A model generated the notes under the pieces. The model did not search any database. It saw only the letters and a program-made list of their open reading frames with translations, and was not told the DNA's origin. Positions 20,896 to 33,709 of a stretch of DNA of 64,000 bases are shown here, piece by piece. The position numbers and the translations under genes are program-made. The number at the start of each line of letters is the position of its first letter. The first letter of the stretch is position 1. Source of the DNA: Rhizopus arrhizus (taxonomy: Eukaryota > Mucoromycota > Mucoromycetes > Mucorales > Rhizopodaceae); contig JAKZZE010000029.1 in the NCBI GenBank assembly GCA_024220505.1, positions 310,001 to 374,000 of the forward strand, given 5' to 3'.

Positions 20896-22945
20896 ATGAA
20901 TGAAGAGCAAAAAGGTACATCATCTTTTATAGAGGGTTTGTGTTAATCAAACTATAACAGCAAAGACAACTCGGCTTATTGTGCTTTCTTTTTGGTGTGT
21001 GATTTTGTTGGGACTTCCGTTTTGGTGGAAAACAACAGAGGTTTATAGAGCTCATCTACCTTTTTCAGAAATAGATGCATGGTATTCAAAGCAGGTAACT
21101 TGTAACTTGTACCATTTATAAAACCAAACAAGAGAAAATAGGCATGCGATTTTGTAATGCCAACACGATTCAATATATTTATTCCAAGTACTTTTCAACT
21201 GGATAATACTTATTTATCAACACAAATACAACAATCTATTCTAGACAATACTCAGCACAAAGACAATTTTCCTGTACAAATTAATATTGTTGATTCTATA
21301 AAAGGCATAACAATAGATACAATTTGTATTGGACATGAAATAACAGCGTATAAAAATAGATTCAGTAGAAAAAGAGGATGCGCGTATTGGAACCTATTTT
21401 ATTCATGTTCAAAAAGGGGACAAGGTCAAGTTACAAGTTGGAAGTCAAAGAACAAGCAGATTAGATGTTATAGATACAACAGCAAGTAAATGATAACAAA
21501 GATACCAAGGATTAGAATAAAACCTAAAGTGTTTGATGTGTATAGGTTCAGTCATTGATGTGTTGGGTCACCTTATTCCAACAATTTATCTGAGTGAACA
21601 TGAACATTATGGAAACATTGCTTGTTATTCTAAAGAAAAGAACAAGGTAAACCAATAAAAAGCGATGAAGAATACATTATGTATTCATGCCAAATAGGAT
21701 GATGTGTCAAGCATGAGAGCATTAAAGTATGCGTCAGAATATGAAGTTATATTCAGTCTGATGAACAATAACCCAGAACATATGAAAATGGATTGGGAAA
21801 TACGAGAAGCATTGGATGGTTACTTGAGACCGTTTTTAAAAGAAGTCTCTGTTGTATCCAATCTTACCATCAACTCACAGGTAAATGGATAGATGGATCA
21901 GGAAATGAACATGTACTAAACAAAATGAACCAGATACAAAATTATGCACCACTTTCATTAAAACCAAAGTATAAAGAAAGAGTTGGCAAGCCAAATTATT
22001 ATTATTTTGAACCTCAACATTTACCTCACTTTGTTAATTCTGCTGAATGGAATCTTGGTAACAGAATGATTTTGTTGTATGAACAATATTAACTCCAAAT
22101 AGCATCCACTGTCACCTCTTCTCCTACAATCAATTTCATTTTATATTCTCCTTCTCAACAGGAATCACCACTTCGTATTCACGATACCAAAGGTAAACAT
22201 CTTACTGAACCAAGTGCATGTAAACTCAACCAGACACAGATCAACCGCTGCTTACAAATTCATTTTTAATTCCACGTTGGGGCGGTATTGTTATCAAGAA
22301 TCCGCCAAAGTCAGCTTGGATGGAATACAAGTTAACGAAATCAGACCTTCAGCCTATCATGAAAACATTTTTATCACAATTAAGAACATTGATTGGAGTA
22401 AAGGATTTGGAGATAACAAGAAAAGTAAAGCATACAAGATCACAGCATGCGTTCATATACTAATCGGTACATAGTCTACACCTCATCTGGTTACATTTGA
22501 GCCGGCTAAAAAATCAGGCATTACTGCACTTGAAAAGGATAATTTGATACGTTCAAGAACATTTGAAAATGTGGCCAACACGATATCTACCTTGAAATCA
22601 TTAGGTCAATTAGTAGACGAGATACCAAACATGGTAGTTCAGGACCACATCAATAGTAAAGTAAGAGCCTCCTTGAATTGTTTGACAGCCGTACGCCAAT
22701 CATTATCAGAGGAAGATTATTTAAAAGCATTAAGGGATTCGATTGATGCCATCGAATTAGCTGAAAAGGCCTTTTTTGATCCTACGATGGTCTCTATGCT
22801 TTATTTTCCTGATGAGCATAAATATGCTATTTACATGCCACTGTTTGTTCCAACTTCTGTGCCCTTGTTGGCTGCCTTGGTGAAAGAAATCAAGAAATTA
22901 AAACAAAAAAAGAAAAAAGAAGAGTCAAAAGAGAAAAAGGAATGA
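20896..22945 (+). CDS. GPI transamidase component PIG-S / Gpi17
   Basis: Ten exons (20896-20914, 20961-21094, 21142-21273, 21347-21485, 21546-21646, 21698-21880, 21934-22057, 22103-22192, 22240-22424, 22475-22945) join with correct phase to 525 residues. The N-terminal membrane segment [20 protein letters not shown] followed by [10 protein letters not shown] is the PIG-S signature. The luminal domain holds [26 protein letters not shown] and [16 protein letters not shown] second membrane helix lies near [17 protein letters not shown], followed by a Lys-rich cytosolic tail. The protein belongs to the ER complex that attaches GPI anchors to proteins. The first exon codes for only six residues; the 46-nt first intron is needed to avoid an in-frame stop. 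Confidence 0.92.
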
Positions 22946-23285
22946 AGGAGGATGATGTCGGGCTGTGTGTATATTTGCACGTAATTTAGTTTTCATAAAA
23001 AGACTTTAAACTCGTCTATACTCAAGGAATTCTTTATTGCCAAGAAAATAAAAAAAAATTATATAAACCTGTCTTTTTTTTAAAAATAAGATGAGAATGA
23101 CAAACAATAATAAAAAAAAAAAAAGAGAGAATGAATTGCTTAATCCTTTGAAGGTTTTATTTTATTTTTGTTTTCATTCCGTAAATTTAGCCTTTTTCTT
23201 TGCCGAGAGATTTAAGTCGGCGCAGTGCCCATTGTTGACAAAATACAGAAAATTTCGGTTAAAAAAAAAAAGAAAAAGATGAATC

Positions 23286-23855
23286 ATGAGGCTTCCCTCT
23301 TTTCTTTCTTACTCATCATACATTATGACCCATAAACACCATTCAGCTATTTTCTCTTTTCGTAAAAGTATGGATGATACCAAAAGACACTCACTCAAAA
23401 TCACAGCACCATCACACAACTCGTTTAAACAAAGAGTGTCTTCCTTGTTTGGTTCATCACCCGTCATGAACACAATCAAAGAATCATTTCATAAAAAACC
23501 AAGATCCTCCACAGACGAACAAGAAATCATCACCAATCCCTATCATCTCGATAGCTCATCTGAATCAAGCCTGAAAACAAATTGCTATCAACATCCTACC
23601 CCATCTCAGTCAAGCTTAGTCATGAATTACAAAGATACCCTATCAAAACCCAGCTTAATCACTCCTCCCACAACACCTTCTACCATGTCATTTGAAAAGG
23701 AAGAAACAAGGGATAGCTTGGCTTATCAAGTTTATGAAATATTAGGGTCAACGATGGATGAAGTAGACAGAGAGATCGATCAAGATTGGGAAGTGAAGCG
23801 AACTGTGTTACAAAAGAACCTTTTATGCCATCCATCGTGGACTATTCAACTCTAA
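23286..23855 (+). CDS. Unknown Ser/Thr-rich protein, single exon
   Basis: The frame codes for up to 189 residues; internal ATGs at 23325 or 23367 are also possible starts. It is Ser/Thr/Pro/His-rich with several candidate phosphorylation sites (SSLFGSSP, SLITPPTTPSTM) and a more ordered acidic C-terminus, LAYQVYEILGSTMDEVDREI. No signal peptide, membrane segment or known domain. I do not recognise it. It looks like an intrinsically disordered regulatory protein with a short C-terminal helix. Composition and length favour a real gene. Confidence 0.55.
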   Translation: MRLPSFLSYSSYIMTHKHHSAIFSFRKSMDDTKRHSLKITAPSHNSFKQRVSSLFGSSPVMNTIKESFHKKPRSSTDEQEIITNPYHLDSSSESSLKTNCYQHPTPSQSSLVMNYKDTLSKPSLITPPTTPSTMSFEKEETRDSLAYQVYEILGSTMDEVDREIDQDWEVKRTVLQKNLLCHPSWTIQL

Positions 23856-23989
23856 TCTATTATTAATATCATTACTCCTTATTCATCTTAATAAATATTC
23901 AATAAAATGTACGTTTTATATTCAAATCATGTCTGATTTGGAATACGAATCTATTCTATCAGATAACCGGAAGTATCATTCAGCCCTTT

Positions 23990-24031
<42 letters not shown>

Positions 24032-26005
24032 GGACCAGCTAAAAGAACCAATCGGAAAAGTGAGTCGTGTTTAAATATCTTTTCTATAAAAAACAAACAT
24101 GAATATTTAAACGCCCATTTTACCCAAACCGATCTTGACTCAAGTCATGATGAGTGGCTCCTTTCTACTTTAGGTGAAAAGAATAAAAGTGGTGAATAAA
24201 GTAGGTTTCACTGGTTCCTTTCTTTTTACAAATGCTTGCTGTATTTATAAACACAAGTTTACTCTTTGGCATAAACATGTTTAAGCAAACATTTAAATTT
24301 CAAGAACCAAATTTTGATTGTTATTTTATCGTATGTCATCACTTGCTGGTCTACATCCTTCTCTATTCAATCACGATCACTCTATTTCCAGTCTCCTTTT
24401 CACATTTAATCTAATCTCTCCTTTTTTTTTTTGTTGAGAACAGCAGAGAACGTTGATTGGCTGTCATGTATTCATTCTGCTCGCTTTTGCTAGACTTGTA
24501 ATATAGAGCAGACTATTCCTTGAGAAGAAAAAAAAACCATGAAGGATGCACACATACACACTCTTTAACTCCTTTCCTAGCTTTGTTGCTGAACTCATTC
24601 TTTTTTGAGGGTGAATAGGTGATTGCTCTTTAATAGTGGATAAAAGAACATGACTGTCTATCGGATGAATGGAAATAACTGAATTGGTGCTGATCAACTC
24701 AAACTATTTCAAAGTTGCTACTAAACAAGCTTTGACTGTGGTTAATAAAGAAAGAGTGTTGTATTTATTAGTTCAAAGGTTCATGATAGTCAATTAAGAA
24801 GACTATTGTAAGTTGAAACATCTCAAATGCCTTGAGACATGATTAATCAGACAAGTGCATATGTTAACTATCTGCTTTAGGTAGTTGATTATTTACTTTT
24901 TAAAAATAATTATTTATTACTTGAACAAGCTATTAAAATACATTTCATTTATCAACCCTACATCATTGTCTTCTAGACCACAGTCAAGTAACCTTCCTCC
25001 TCTTTCTTTCCACAGACTCGATCCATGTTGGTTGTCACAATTTTCTGGAGACAATCATAAAAAAAGAGTCTCAAATTTAAAAATGCGTGTAACATAAGAG
25101 TTTCCCCGAAATTTGAAAAATTCGTTTATTGATTGGATAGTATCCTCATTACGGCTTGTATTTTAGGAATAGACGGAAGCAAGACCAATGCGCTAAATAA
25201 AGACACGTGGAGAAGGCACTGTACGTGCGATGAAGAGGGGGAAAAAAAGGGCTTTAATGCAAACCACTTTATTGGCTAAGCCATGTTCTTGCTGAAAGTA
25301 CTTGTGTCCGAGATTAACGAGACTTTCATATGCTATTTATCCCCACTTCTTTGCCCTTTTTTTTTATTTGTACAAAAAAAATTTTCTAAATGAATTGAAA
25401 AGAAATGGTTTTAAAAGAAAGGAGAGAAGGGCTGAATGGGTTGTATGAAATTAATATTTTAGCCACATGGCTTTCAAGAAAGAGAGAGAGAGAGAGAGAG
25501 AATGGGTTGACAACATTTATGTTTGGTAAATTGACAACAAATTGTTTTACCGCTTATTGCTGCTAAAGTATTTTCCTGCTTCCGGGTCGTACTTGAAGAT
25601 TTACACTGTCCTAATGATTTACAGCACATTTCATAAAATTTAATCTTGTTTATTCTTCTTATTTCACACATTCTACTTTTTCTTTTTCTTTCTTTGAACA
25701 AGTTTGACTTTTCATAAAGAAAACTTGAGCCTTGTTACATGGCGCGTGCTAATTTTTTTTTAACTCCATTGATTGTAACATGTAAGTTTCTAAAAGTAGT
25801 AATGAAGTAGTAACAAATTTAATCTCGGCTCACCAAAAATTTTAATTTGATTGTCTTGTCCTCACCATCTTTCTCTCTCTCTCTCTCTCTCTTTGTCTTT
25901 GTGTGGTTGAGCCCTCTTTTTAACACCCCTCTTCTTTTATAATTTCTTTTTCTTCCCCTTACTTTCTTTTCTTTTCTTTTCTTTTTCCTCCTTTCCTTTA
26001 CAAAA
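23856..26005. other. 2.1-kb intergenic region with poly-T and GA microsatellites
   Basis: No supported gene. A T tract of about 40 nt lies near 23990-24030, a (GA)n run at 25480-25501 and a (TC)n run at 25870-25893. The T/C-rich leader before 26006 is the likely flippase promoter. Short frames here are compositional. Confidence 0.6.
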
Positions 26006-29000
26006 ATGTTGAAACGATTACAATCTAAATTCAATAAAAAGAAAAAGAGTTCATTCCCAACTGCATCAACAGAAGGTCGTAGTATCTATGTCAATATGGA
26101 CTTACCACCAGAAGAACAAGATGACTATGGACAACCAACCCATAGTTATATTTCCAACAATATACGAACAGCCAAATATACCTGGTACACCTTTTTACCC
26201 AAAAACCTCTTTGAACAGTTTCGAGGGATTGCCAACATCTATTTCTTGTTTCTCGTCATCCTTCAAATGTTTCCTCTCTTTAGTACTTCAGCCTCGCCTG
26301 TCTTGGTCATATTACCACTGGCTGCTATTCTTATCTTGACGGGTGCCAAGGATGCTGTGGAGGACAACAGACGATTTCACACAGACGAGAGTGTCAACAA
26401 GGCCATCACGTATACCTTATCCGCCTGGAAAAATGTCAATATACCAGTCTATAAGGTCGCTCGTTGGAAGAGGTGGTTGAACGCGATCATGAATGCCTTT
26501 AAACGAGAGACAAAGGAAGAGATGCTGATGCGACTCGAGACGGGCTATGCTGGAAATCAAAGCAAGACTTCCTTACGACAGACCCTTCGATCCAAAGCCT
26601 CAGCCGTCTTTAAAAAGAAGAAAAAGATGCGTTATCGACCAGGACAAGTACCTCACTCGGTCCTTCGTCGTTCTGTGCTCGATCCAGAGATTCCACCGCT
26701 CACGAGACAATCCACTCGTATTCGACAACCGATCGACAAACGGTGGAAACGAACCCTTTGGGAGGATGTTCAAGTCGGTGATTTTGTCTATCTCCGAAAC
26801 AATGATGCTGTACCTGCCGATCTTGTCGTGCTCTCTACGTCTGAGCCAGATGGGCTTTGCTATGTCGAAACACAAAATTTGGACGGCGAGACAAACTTGA
26901 AGATCAAACATTCGCTGCAGGCCACGAATGAGATCCGATCACCCGAAGATTGTGAACATTCCAAGTTTTATATCGAATCTGAACCACCTCATGCCAATCT
27001 GTATTCTTATAACGGTGTGCTCAAGTGGAAAGTGGAAGATGATATCGTGAGACACAGCAGTGAATCCAGAACGGTCTCTCAGGACACAGCAGTTGAATTG
27101 GATCCTATTCCAGAATCTGATAATGACGATGAAGAGGATGAGGAGGACGTGGTGTCTCATGAAAAGACGGAAGCCATCACGAGTAACTCGACCTTGTTAC
27201 GTGGCTGTGTAGTGAGAAATACAGGTTGGGTGATTGGCTTAGTCTTGTTTACAGGAAATGAAACGAAAATCATGCTGAATTCTGGTAAAACACCAAGCAA
27301 ACGAAGTAAAATAGAAAAACAGACGAATCCCTATGTAAATTCAAAAAAAAAAAAAAATGTATTTTTCATTCTATACCCATTCAATACATTTCGTTTTCCC
27401 CTTTTTCTATTTTTATATGTTTTAGGTCATTTTCAATTTTATATTACTTTTAGTATTGTGTTTAATTTGTTCGATTGCAGCGAGTATCGTATTTAACAAT
27501 AATTCATCCTCTAATCTATTTGAAACATCCGATGCTGAAAATGGAACAATGGAAGGCTTTATTATGTTTTGGTAAGTTGAATGGTTTACAAGACAAATTG
27601 ATATGAATTCTGTTCTTAGGGTAAGCTTGGTCATTTATCAAAATATTATTCCCATTTCTTTGTATATTTCTGTTCAAATCGTCAAGACGGCTTCAGTAAG
27701 CAGGATCACATCTCAAACACAAAACACTCACTCTTCTCACAGGCTTATTTTATTCATACCGATCTTGACATGTATAACGAACGTCTCGATTTACCTTGTA
27801 CACCCAAAACATGGAATATCTCTGACGACCTGGGACAAATCGAATACGTCTTTTCTGACAAGACAGGCACACTCACTCAAAACATCATGGAATTCAGACG
27901 TTGTACTATCAACGGTGTCTGCTATGGTCTGGGAGAGACAGAGGCTTCTGTCGGAGCCAAGCTACGAGGCGAGATTGCGGCCGATTCAGCCAAGATCACC
28001 CATGAACTGGATATGGAAAAAGCACGTGCGGAGATGCTTGAGAAGCAAGCCGCTCTCTTTGATCACAAATATGTCAATCCTCGATCCTCCTTTGTGGATC
28101 CCAAGGTCTATGATGATCTCTCTGCACAGGATGCGCAATCCCAAAGCCTGGTTCATTTCTTTTCGGCCCTTGCTCTCTGTCATACCGTCATCCCCGAGTT
28201 GGATGAAGCGGGCACGATGGAATATAAGGCTCAGTCGCCAGATGAGGCTGCTTTGGTGGCCACAGCGCGTGATATAGGATTTACCTTTGTGGCTCGGGAA
28301 CAGGACCATGTGGTGGTAGACATCATGGGCGAGCAGCGAACTATGGTTTTGCTTCACGTACTTGAATTCAACTCGACAAGAAAGAGAATGAGTGTGATTA
28401 TGAGATCACCTCAAGATGGACAAGTCTTTTTGCTTTGCAAAGGCGCTGATTCTGTTATTTACGAACGACTGTCGACTGATTTAGAAAAACGAGAGGATGA
28501 GGCCAGTCAACATCAGTTGAAGATTAGAGAAGAAACACTGGAACATTTGGCTGTTTTTGCTAATGAAGGTAAACAGGATACTCGATTAAAATCAGGGATT
28601 AAGAAAGGACAAAACTAGGGTTAAGAACGCTTTGTATCGCAAGCCGCGTGTTGGATGAAGACGAATATCAAGCATGGGCTGAACGCTACAAGATTGCCTC
28701 GAGCAGTATTCGTAACCGAGATGAAGAGATTGAAAAGGTATGCGAAGAGATCGAGACCTCGTTGACCTTGATTGGTGGTACGGCCATCGAGGACAAGTTA
28801 CAGGAAGGTGTGCCTGACACGATCGCTATCTTGGCTCAATCGGGTATCAAGATTTGGGTCTTGACGGGAGACAAGGTCGAGACGGCGATCAACATTGGTT
28901 TTGCATGTAATTTGCTGACGAGAGACATGCTGCTGATCAGTATCAATGCAAGAAGCGAAGAAGAAACGATGGAACAGTTGACCAAGGCCTTGAAGGAAGT

Positions 29001-30721
29001 GCGAGATGAGACGCAGGTACCGGCGTTGATCATCGATGGTGAGTCGCTCAAGTTTGCCCTCGAGTCCGAACCCTGTCGGGTCAAGTTGCTCCGGTTGGGC
29101 ACAAAGTGTCGTGCGGTGATCTGCTGTCGAGTGAGTCCGATGCAGAAGGCCAAGGTGGTCAATCTGGTCAAGAAGGGACTCAAGGTGATGACGCTCGCGA
29201 TTGGTGATGGAGCCAATGATGTTTCGATGATTCAGGAAGCCAATGTCGGTATCGGTATCTCGGGTGAAGAAGGACGACAGGCAGTGATGGCATCCGATTA
29301 TGCCATCGCCCAATTCAAATATCTCGGTAAGCTGCTCTTGGTGCATGGTCGTTGGTCCTATTTGCGTACGTCTGAAATGATCTTGACCTTTTTCTATAAA
29401 AACATCATGTGGACCTTGGTCTTGTTTTGGTATCAATTGATGTGTGGGTAAGTAGCAAGGGATAAGGATGATCATAAAGTGTACTAAGCAGCGAAAACGA
29501 TAGATTTACTGGAACAATGATGTTTGATTATTCCTATATTACTTTGTACAACCTTGTATTTACTTCCCTGCCTTGTATTTTTGCAGGTAAAAAGATGCAT
29601 ATAAATGATGATACTCTTTCTAACTTGTATTTGCAGGCATCTTTGACCAGGATCTTAAAGCAGAATACTCGTTCAAATACCCTCAACTTTACTTGATGGG
29701 TATCCGAAACGACAAGTTTACAACTTCTCGATTCTTTTTAACCGTGTTTGATGCCATCTATCAAAGTGCCATTTGTTTTGGTCTACCTTACATGATCTTT
29801 GTTGGACCCAAATCAAACCACGAAGGCTATGATACAGAAGGTGTGGTCGAACTGGGTACGTTTATCGCTGGTATCGCTGTCGTGGTAGCCAATGCACTTG
29901 TAGGATCCACCATCTTTGGTTGGACTTGGGTCATGTTTCTCTGCATCACTCTTTCGTCTGCCACGTTCTTCATTTGGGTTGGCATCTACTCTAACGTGTT
30001 TACTTTTTCATTTTATGGAGAAGACATTGTCCTTCGAACGGCCAATTTCTGGCTATGTCTAATACTTACCTTTGCCGTCTCTCTTCTTCCTCGCCTGGTG
30101 ACAAAATATTATTTACACATGTACCATCCCTATGACAATGACATTATTCGTGAAATGGTCCTTTGCTCACCAAAGCAAAAGACACGATCAGCCTACGAGA
30201 TGGATGAGGAACAGATCCCGATGGCACGCAGCTTTAGTGATCGTCACTCAGTCGCCAGCACATTCAAGCGAAAGAAAGGAAACCAGTTGACAGCTCGCTT
30301 AGGACTCAGCCGAACCATGTCAGGTCGAAGTGAGATCATGAACATGAAGACTGGCAAACGAGACTCGTTCAATGGATTTGCTTATTCTTCTGATGACCAT
30401 CAGGTCTTTGATGACTATCGAAAATCCGTGTATCGTACAAACACCATGACCTCCAAACTGTCTGCTGTCAGCATCACACCCTCCAGAAAATCAAAAAGAG
30501 GCGATTGGATGCCCTTGAATGAATTACAGCTGCGGCCCAAAAAGAATTTGGGACAAAAGATGATGAAGGCCGTCAAGGATCGGATTATGCCAAAGAATCC
30601 ATTCTTGACATCAAGTGAGCAAATCGATCTTGTGCCGCTGAATGAACAAACCTATGTGGCTCATCAACACCGAGAAAGTAGTCATCATGATCCGATTCAT
30701 AAAGTAGACAATCATTATTAA
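26006..30721 (+). CDS. P4-type phospholipid-translocating ATPase (flippase, Dnf1/2-like)
   Basis: Seven exons (26006-27334, 27426-27571, 27620-27695, 27743-28568, 28619-29447, 29504-29586, 29637-30721) join in frame to 1457 residues. Seen in order: LPKNLFEQFRGIANIYFL (TM1 entry), PADLVVLSTSEPDGLCYVET, QNLDGETNLK (the DGET actuator loop of P4-ATPases), FSDKTGTLTQN with the phosphorylated Asp near residue 556, CKGADSVIYERL, WVLTGDKVETAINI, and GDGANDVSMIQEANVGIGIS, then the six C-terminal membrane helices. The large cytosolic insert after TM2 and the long basic C-tail resemble fungal Dnf1/Dnf2. It should move phospholipids to the cytosolic leaflet of plasma or endosomal membranes with a Cdc50-type partner. 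Confidence 0.95.
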
Positions 30722-30991
30722 TTATTTATTGTGTATATTTGTGTACCTCTTCCCCCCCTTTTTTCCTCTTTTTATTTCAATACATGTACAATAAAAGACA
30801 GATAGAATAACTGCAAATAACCATGTTTATCATAAACATGCATCATGTCCTTCAATCGATTCTTAATGCTCAGAGACCTTTGTCTTCCTCTCGCTGACTC
30901 GTGTTTATACGTGATCAAAAATGAAAAGCGATTTCACTTCAAAAAAAAAAAAGGGGGAGAGACTCTTCATTTATAATTCTATCCATTTTAT

Positions 30992-31587
30992 TCAACTCCT
31001 TGTCTTTTCATCCAATTTCTCACGAAGTTTATAAGCGCCAACTAATATTTTGGCATCTTCCTTTTCTGTATTCATAGGTGCTTTATAACCGACGTCTTTA
31101 AAGAATTGCTAATAGAAAAAAAAGTGAATAAGAGACGAGTGGAAGGGGAGTTGTCTAATACCTTTTGTGCATTAAAACATTTCCAAAACTTTTGTTTTTG
31201 CTCTTCACACATCTTGGCTTTATCCCACCAACTGCCATGTTGAAAACAAGTCATTAGATTCTCGTGAAGATCGGCACAGACAGTCAATGCTGCATCATGA
31301 ATCTCGTTTCTTTGTTCTCGACTGGTCAACAAAGCTGTCGAAGGGAGCTGATCCTCACTGCTACCGGTACTAATAGGGTTCACTGTAGCTGCGTGTCGGT
31401 TGAACTGAGCAGGCGTCGGTTGTTCCTTGGGTTGTTCTTGTTCTTTTTCCTTCATGGAAGGCGCTTCTGGCATAGGCTTTGTTGGATCATAACGTGGTTG
31501 CTCTTTTAAGAGATAATCGTTTTCTGTTTGCTCATTGATATAAGATTCAATATATTCTCTTGCTGATCCTTTATTTTTATCCGACAT
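30992..31587 (-). CDS. Twin CX9C (CHCH) domain protein, probably mitochondrial
   Basis: Exons 31587-31162 and 31108-30992 join in frame to 180 residues. A disordered Pro/Glu/Gln-rich N-half is followed by CADLHENLMTC and CEEQKQKFWKC, a perfect pair of C-x9-C motifs, the hallmark of small proteins imported by Mia40 into the mitochondrial intermembrane space. The C-terminus (FFKDVGYKAPMNTEKEDAKI) is conserved-looking. The exact family member is not clear to me. It lies tail-to-tail with the flippase gene, 270 bp away, and 139 bp downstream of mL67. Confidence 0.8.
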
Positions 31588-31726
31588 TTTATAGAAAAAG
31601 AAAAGGGGGGGGGCTTTGATTTTTTTTTATTCTTATTTAACGTGCAAGGTATAAAAAAAAAAAAAAAAAGAGGGTGAAAACTGGAATGACTCAAATTTGT
31701 TTGTTATTAAAACTATACACTTTTCT

Positions 31727-32283
31727 TTATTCCTTTACAAATCTATTGTTTCTTAACTCTAATTGTCCATGTTCCAAAAAGGAAGGCCAGTCCTTTTCTC
31801 CCTTTAATTCCATCCACTGAGGTTGTTCCCAAAGTGCCAATAATTTTTCTTGTTGTCTCTTGGCACCAACAGTTTCAAGTGCATCACGCAGTGAGAGAAT
31901 CGAGTTTTCGACCATGTTCATCTCATCCACAACTCTCAAACGTTTGGGTCTTGCCAAATGATCAGCACCTGTCTTTAATTCTTCCTGACGTACTTGAGAT
32001 CGTTGAAGTAAAGCGTCTGAGAGGGCTTGTGCTGATTGGGGTGTGTTGAAGCCTGTCAAGGCAACCAAAGGACGCCACAAGTCCTTTCTTAATTGAACTG
32101 GTTTATTGGTAGTTCCTAGCTGATTTAAAGTTTTGTTCTATCATTACAAGGGTCGTCAACCATCAGTTTTACCACACTTTTTTTTTTTAAAAAAAAAACC
32201 TTCATATTTTGTTTCAAACTAACCAAAACTTGGTTTGTTTGAATATGTCTAAAAAGATATACACCATGATTGACAGCTGTCAT
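31727..32283 (-). CDS. Mitochondrial large-subunit ribosomal protein mL67 (Mhr1-like)
   Basis: Exons 32283-32200 and 32137-31727 join in frame to 164 residues. The start MTAVNHGVYLFRHIQTNQVL and following VQLRKDLWRPLVALTGF match the pattern of fungal mL67/Mhr1 (HI-TNQV-YSL, LR-DLWRP). In yeast this protein is part of the mitoribosome and is also linked to mtDNA recombination. The intron donor is a weak GTTTTT inside AAGGTTTT and the intron starts with an 11-T/11-A run. Without this intron the first exon ends in a stop, so the model depends on that donor. Assignment rests on short motifs. Confidence 0.72.
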
Positions 32284-32410
32284 GTTTTGAATAAACAACT
32301 CTTTAAAAAAAAAAAAAAAAGAGAGAGAAAGCCAATAAAAAAAAGTTTTAATAGCCGACCATTCACGTCATCTTCAGTGTAAAAGACCCAATGAATTCAA
32401 CGATAGAGTG

Positions 32411-32412
<2 letters not shown>

Positions 32413-32443
<31 letters not shown>
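32413..32443. repeat. 31-nt poly-T tract in the mL67/NOT2 divergent promoter
   Basis: An uninterrupted T tract lies 29 bp before the NOT2 start codon in the 188-bp region shared with mL67. It is a likely nucleosome-excluding element. Confidence 0.7.
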
Positions 32444-32444
<1 letters not shown>

Positions 32445-32471
32445 TATATTGTTTATTAATTTCACATCTTT

Positions 32472-33709
32472 ATGTTTCGTCCTAATACAACAACGACAAC
32501 AACAGCAGACTTGAATGAGTTTCCTGTACTTGGAACACCACCTTCCATCAATAGAACCAATCGACTGACGAGCTATGCTTCAACTGCAGGCAATGGTTTT
32601 CAAGAAGTGGACGACTTGCACAAATTGACGTTTAATAATAGAAATGGTTTTGCAGATCAACTTTCCAATAGAAATCTTGCAGCACCGAGATCTTTCTCAA
32701 TGGATGAATTTCCAGCACTACGTAGTGCTCAAACACCCTTTGATAACACATTATCTAGAGAATCTGGGAAACCAGAACAATGGTTAGACTATGCTAATTT
32801 AAGGGAACAACAACAAGGTAATTAAGAGAATACAAGTCTGAAAAAAAAAAGCAGGTGATGAAAACAAAAAAAAAATAGGTGGAAAACTATATCCAGAAAA
32901 AAATGAATTGTCAGAATCTTGGGTATAAAAAAAGTACTTTTTGTTTGTGAAGATATAAATCAACATCTTTTAGATGCAAGCAAGAAAACAACAAGAGGAA
33001 TTACCGTCAAGTGATGGGAAAGTGACAGATCCGTATGGATTACTAGGACTTTTAGGAGTGATTCGAATGACGGATCCTGATCGTAGCATGCTGGCACTTG
33101 GTAGCGATTTAACTACACTCGGTTTAGACTTGAACACAGCAGAGTAAATAAGATGGAACGCGTCTGTGTTGTAACTAACGAGATTCTAGTTCAATTTATT
33201 CAACATTTATATCTCCTTGGTCAGATACACAGACTTTACCAGGACTTAATATCGAACCAGGTTATTGTTTGCCTGCGTGTTATCGTCAAGTGCGAGCGAC
33301 ACCACCTGCGCATCAACGCATGAGAACCTTTTCGGATGAAATCTTGTTTTACGTCTTTTATTGTATGCCAAAAGATATCGCCCAGGAGGCAGCAGCACAA
33401 GAATTGTAAGCAAGATGCTATTTTTATGTGTTATTGACTAAAGGGTATTATAGATATGCGCGTCACTGGCGTTATCATAAAGAACTGGGGTTGTGGTTAA
33501 CAAAAGAAGCAGACGAAAACGGTCGACCTGTACAGAGCTTTCGAAGGACATCTTCCAATGGTCTGGATCGTGGTGTCTTTGTGTTCTTTGATCCAACCAC
33601 TTGGCAAAAAGTGAAAAGAGAATGGACTTTATCCTGGGATGCACTTGAAGAAAGAAATCAACCGACAAATCCTTCAAGTAGTAGCAATACAAATAGAGTG
33701 ATCATGTAG
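32472..33709 (+). CDS. CCR4-NOT complex subunit NOT2
   Basis: Five exons (32472-32817, 32879-32922, 32974-33143, 33190-33405, 33454-33709) join in frame to 343 residues. Disordered N-half with a DLNEFPVLG and a DEFPALRS motif, then YGLLGLLGVIRMTDPDRSML and the NOT2/3/5 C-terminal box: FISPWSD, FSDEILFYVFYCMPKDIAQE, ARHWRYHKELGLWLT and FDPTTWQKVKREW. NOT2 scaffolds the CCR4-NOT complex that deadenylates mRNA and represses transcription and translation. Exon 2 is only 44 nt. Confidence 0.93.

Noticed and set aside
28798..29475. 225-codon minus-strand frame opposite the flippase
   Set aside because: Antisense shadow of the P-type ATPase catalytic domain.
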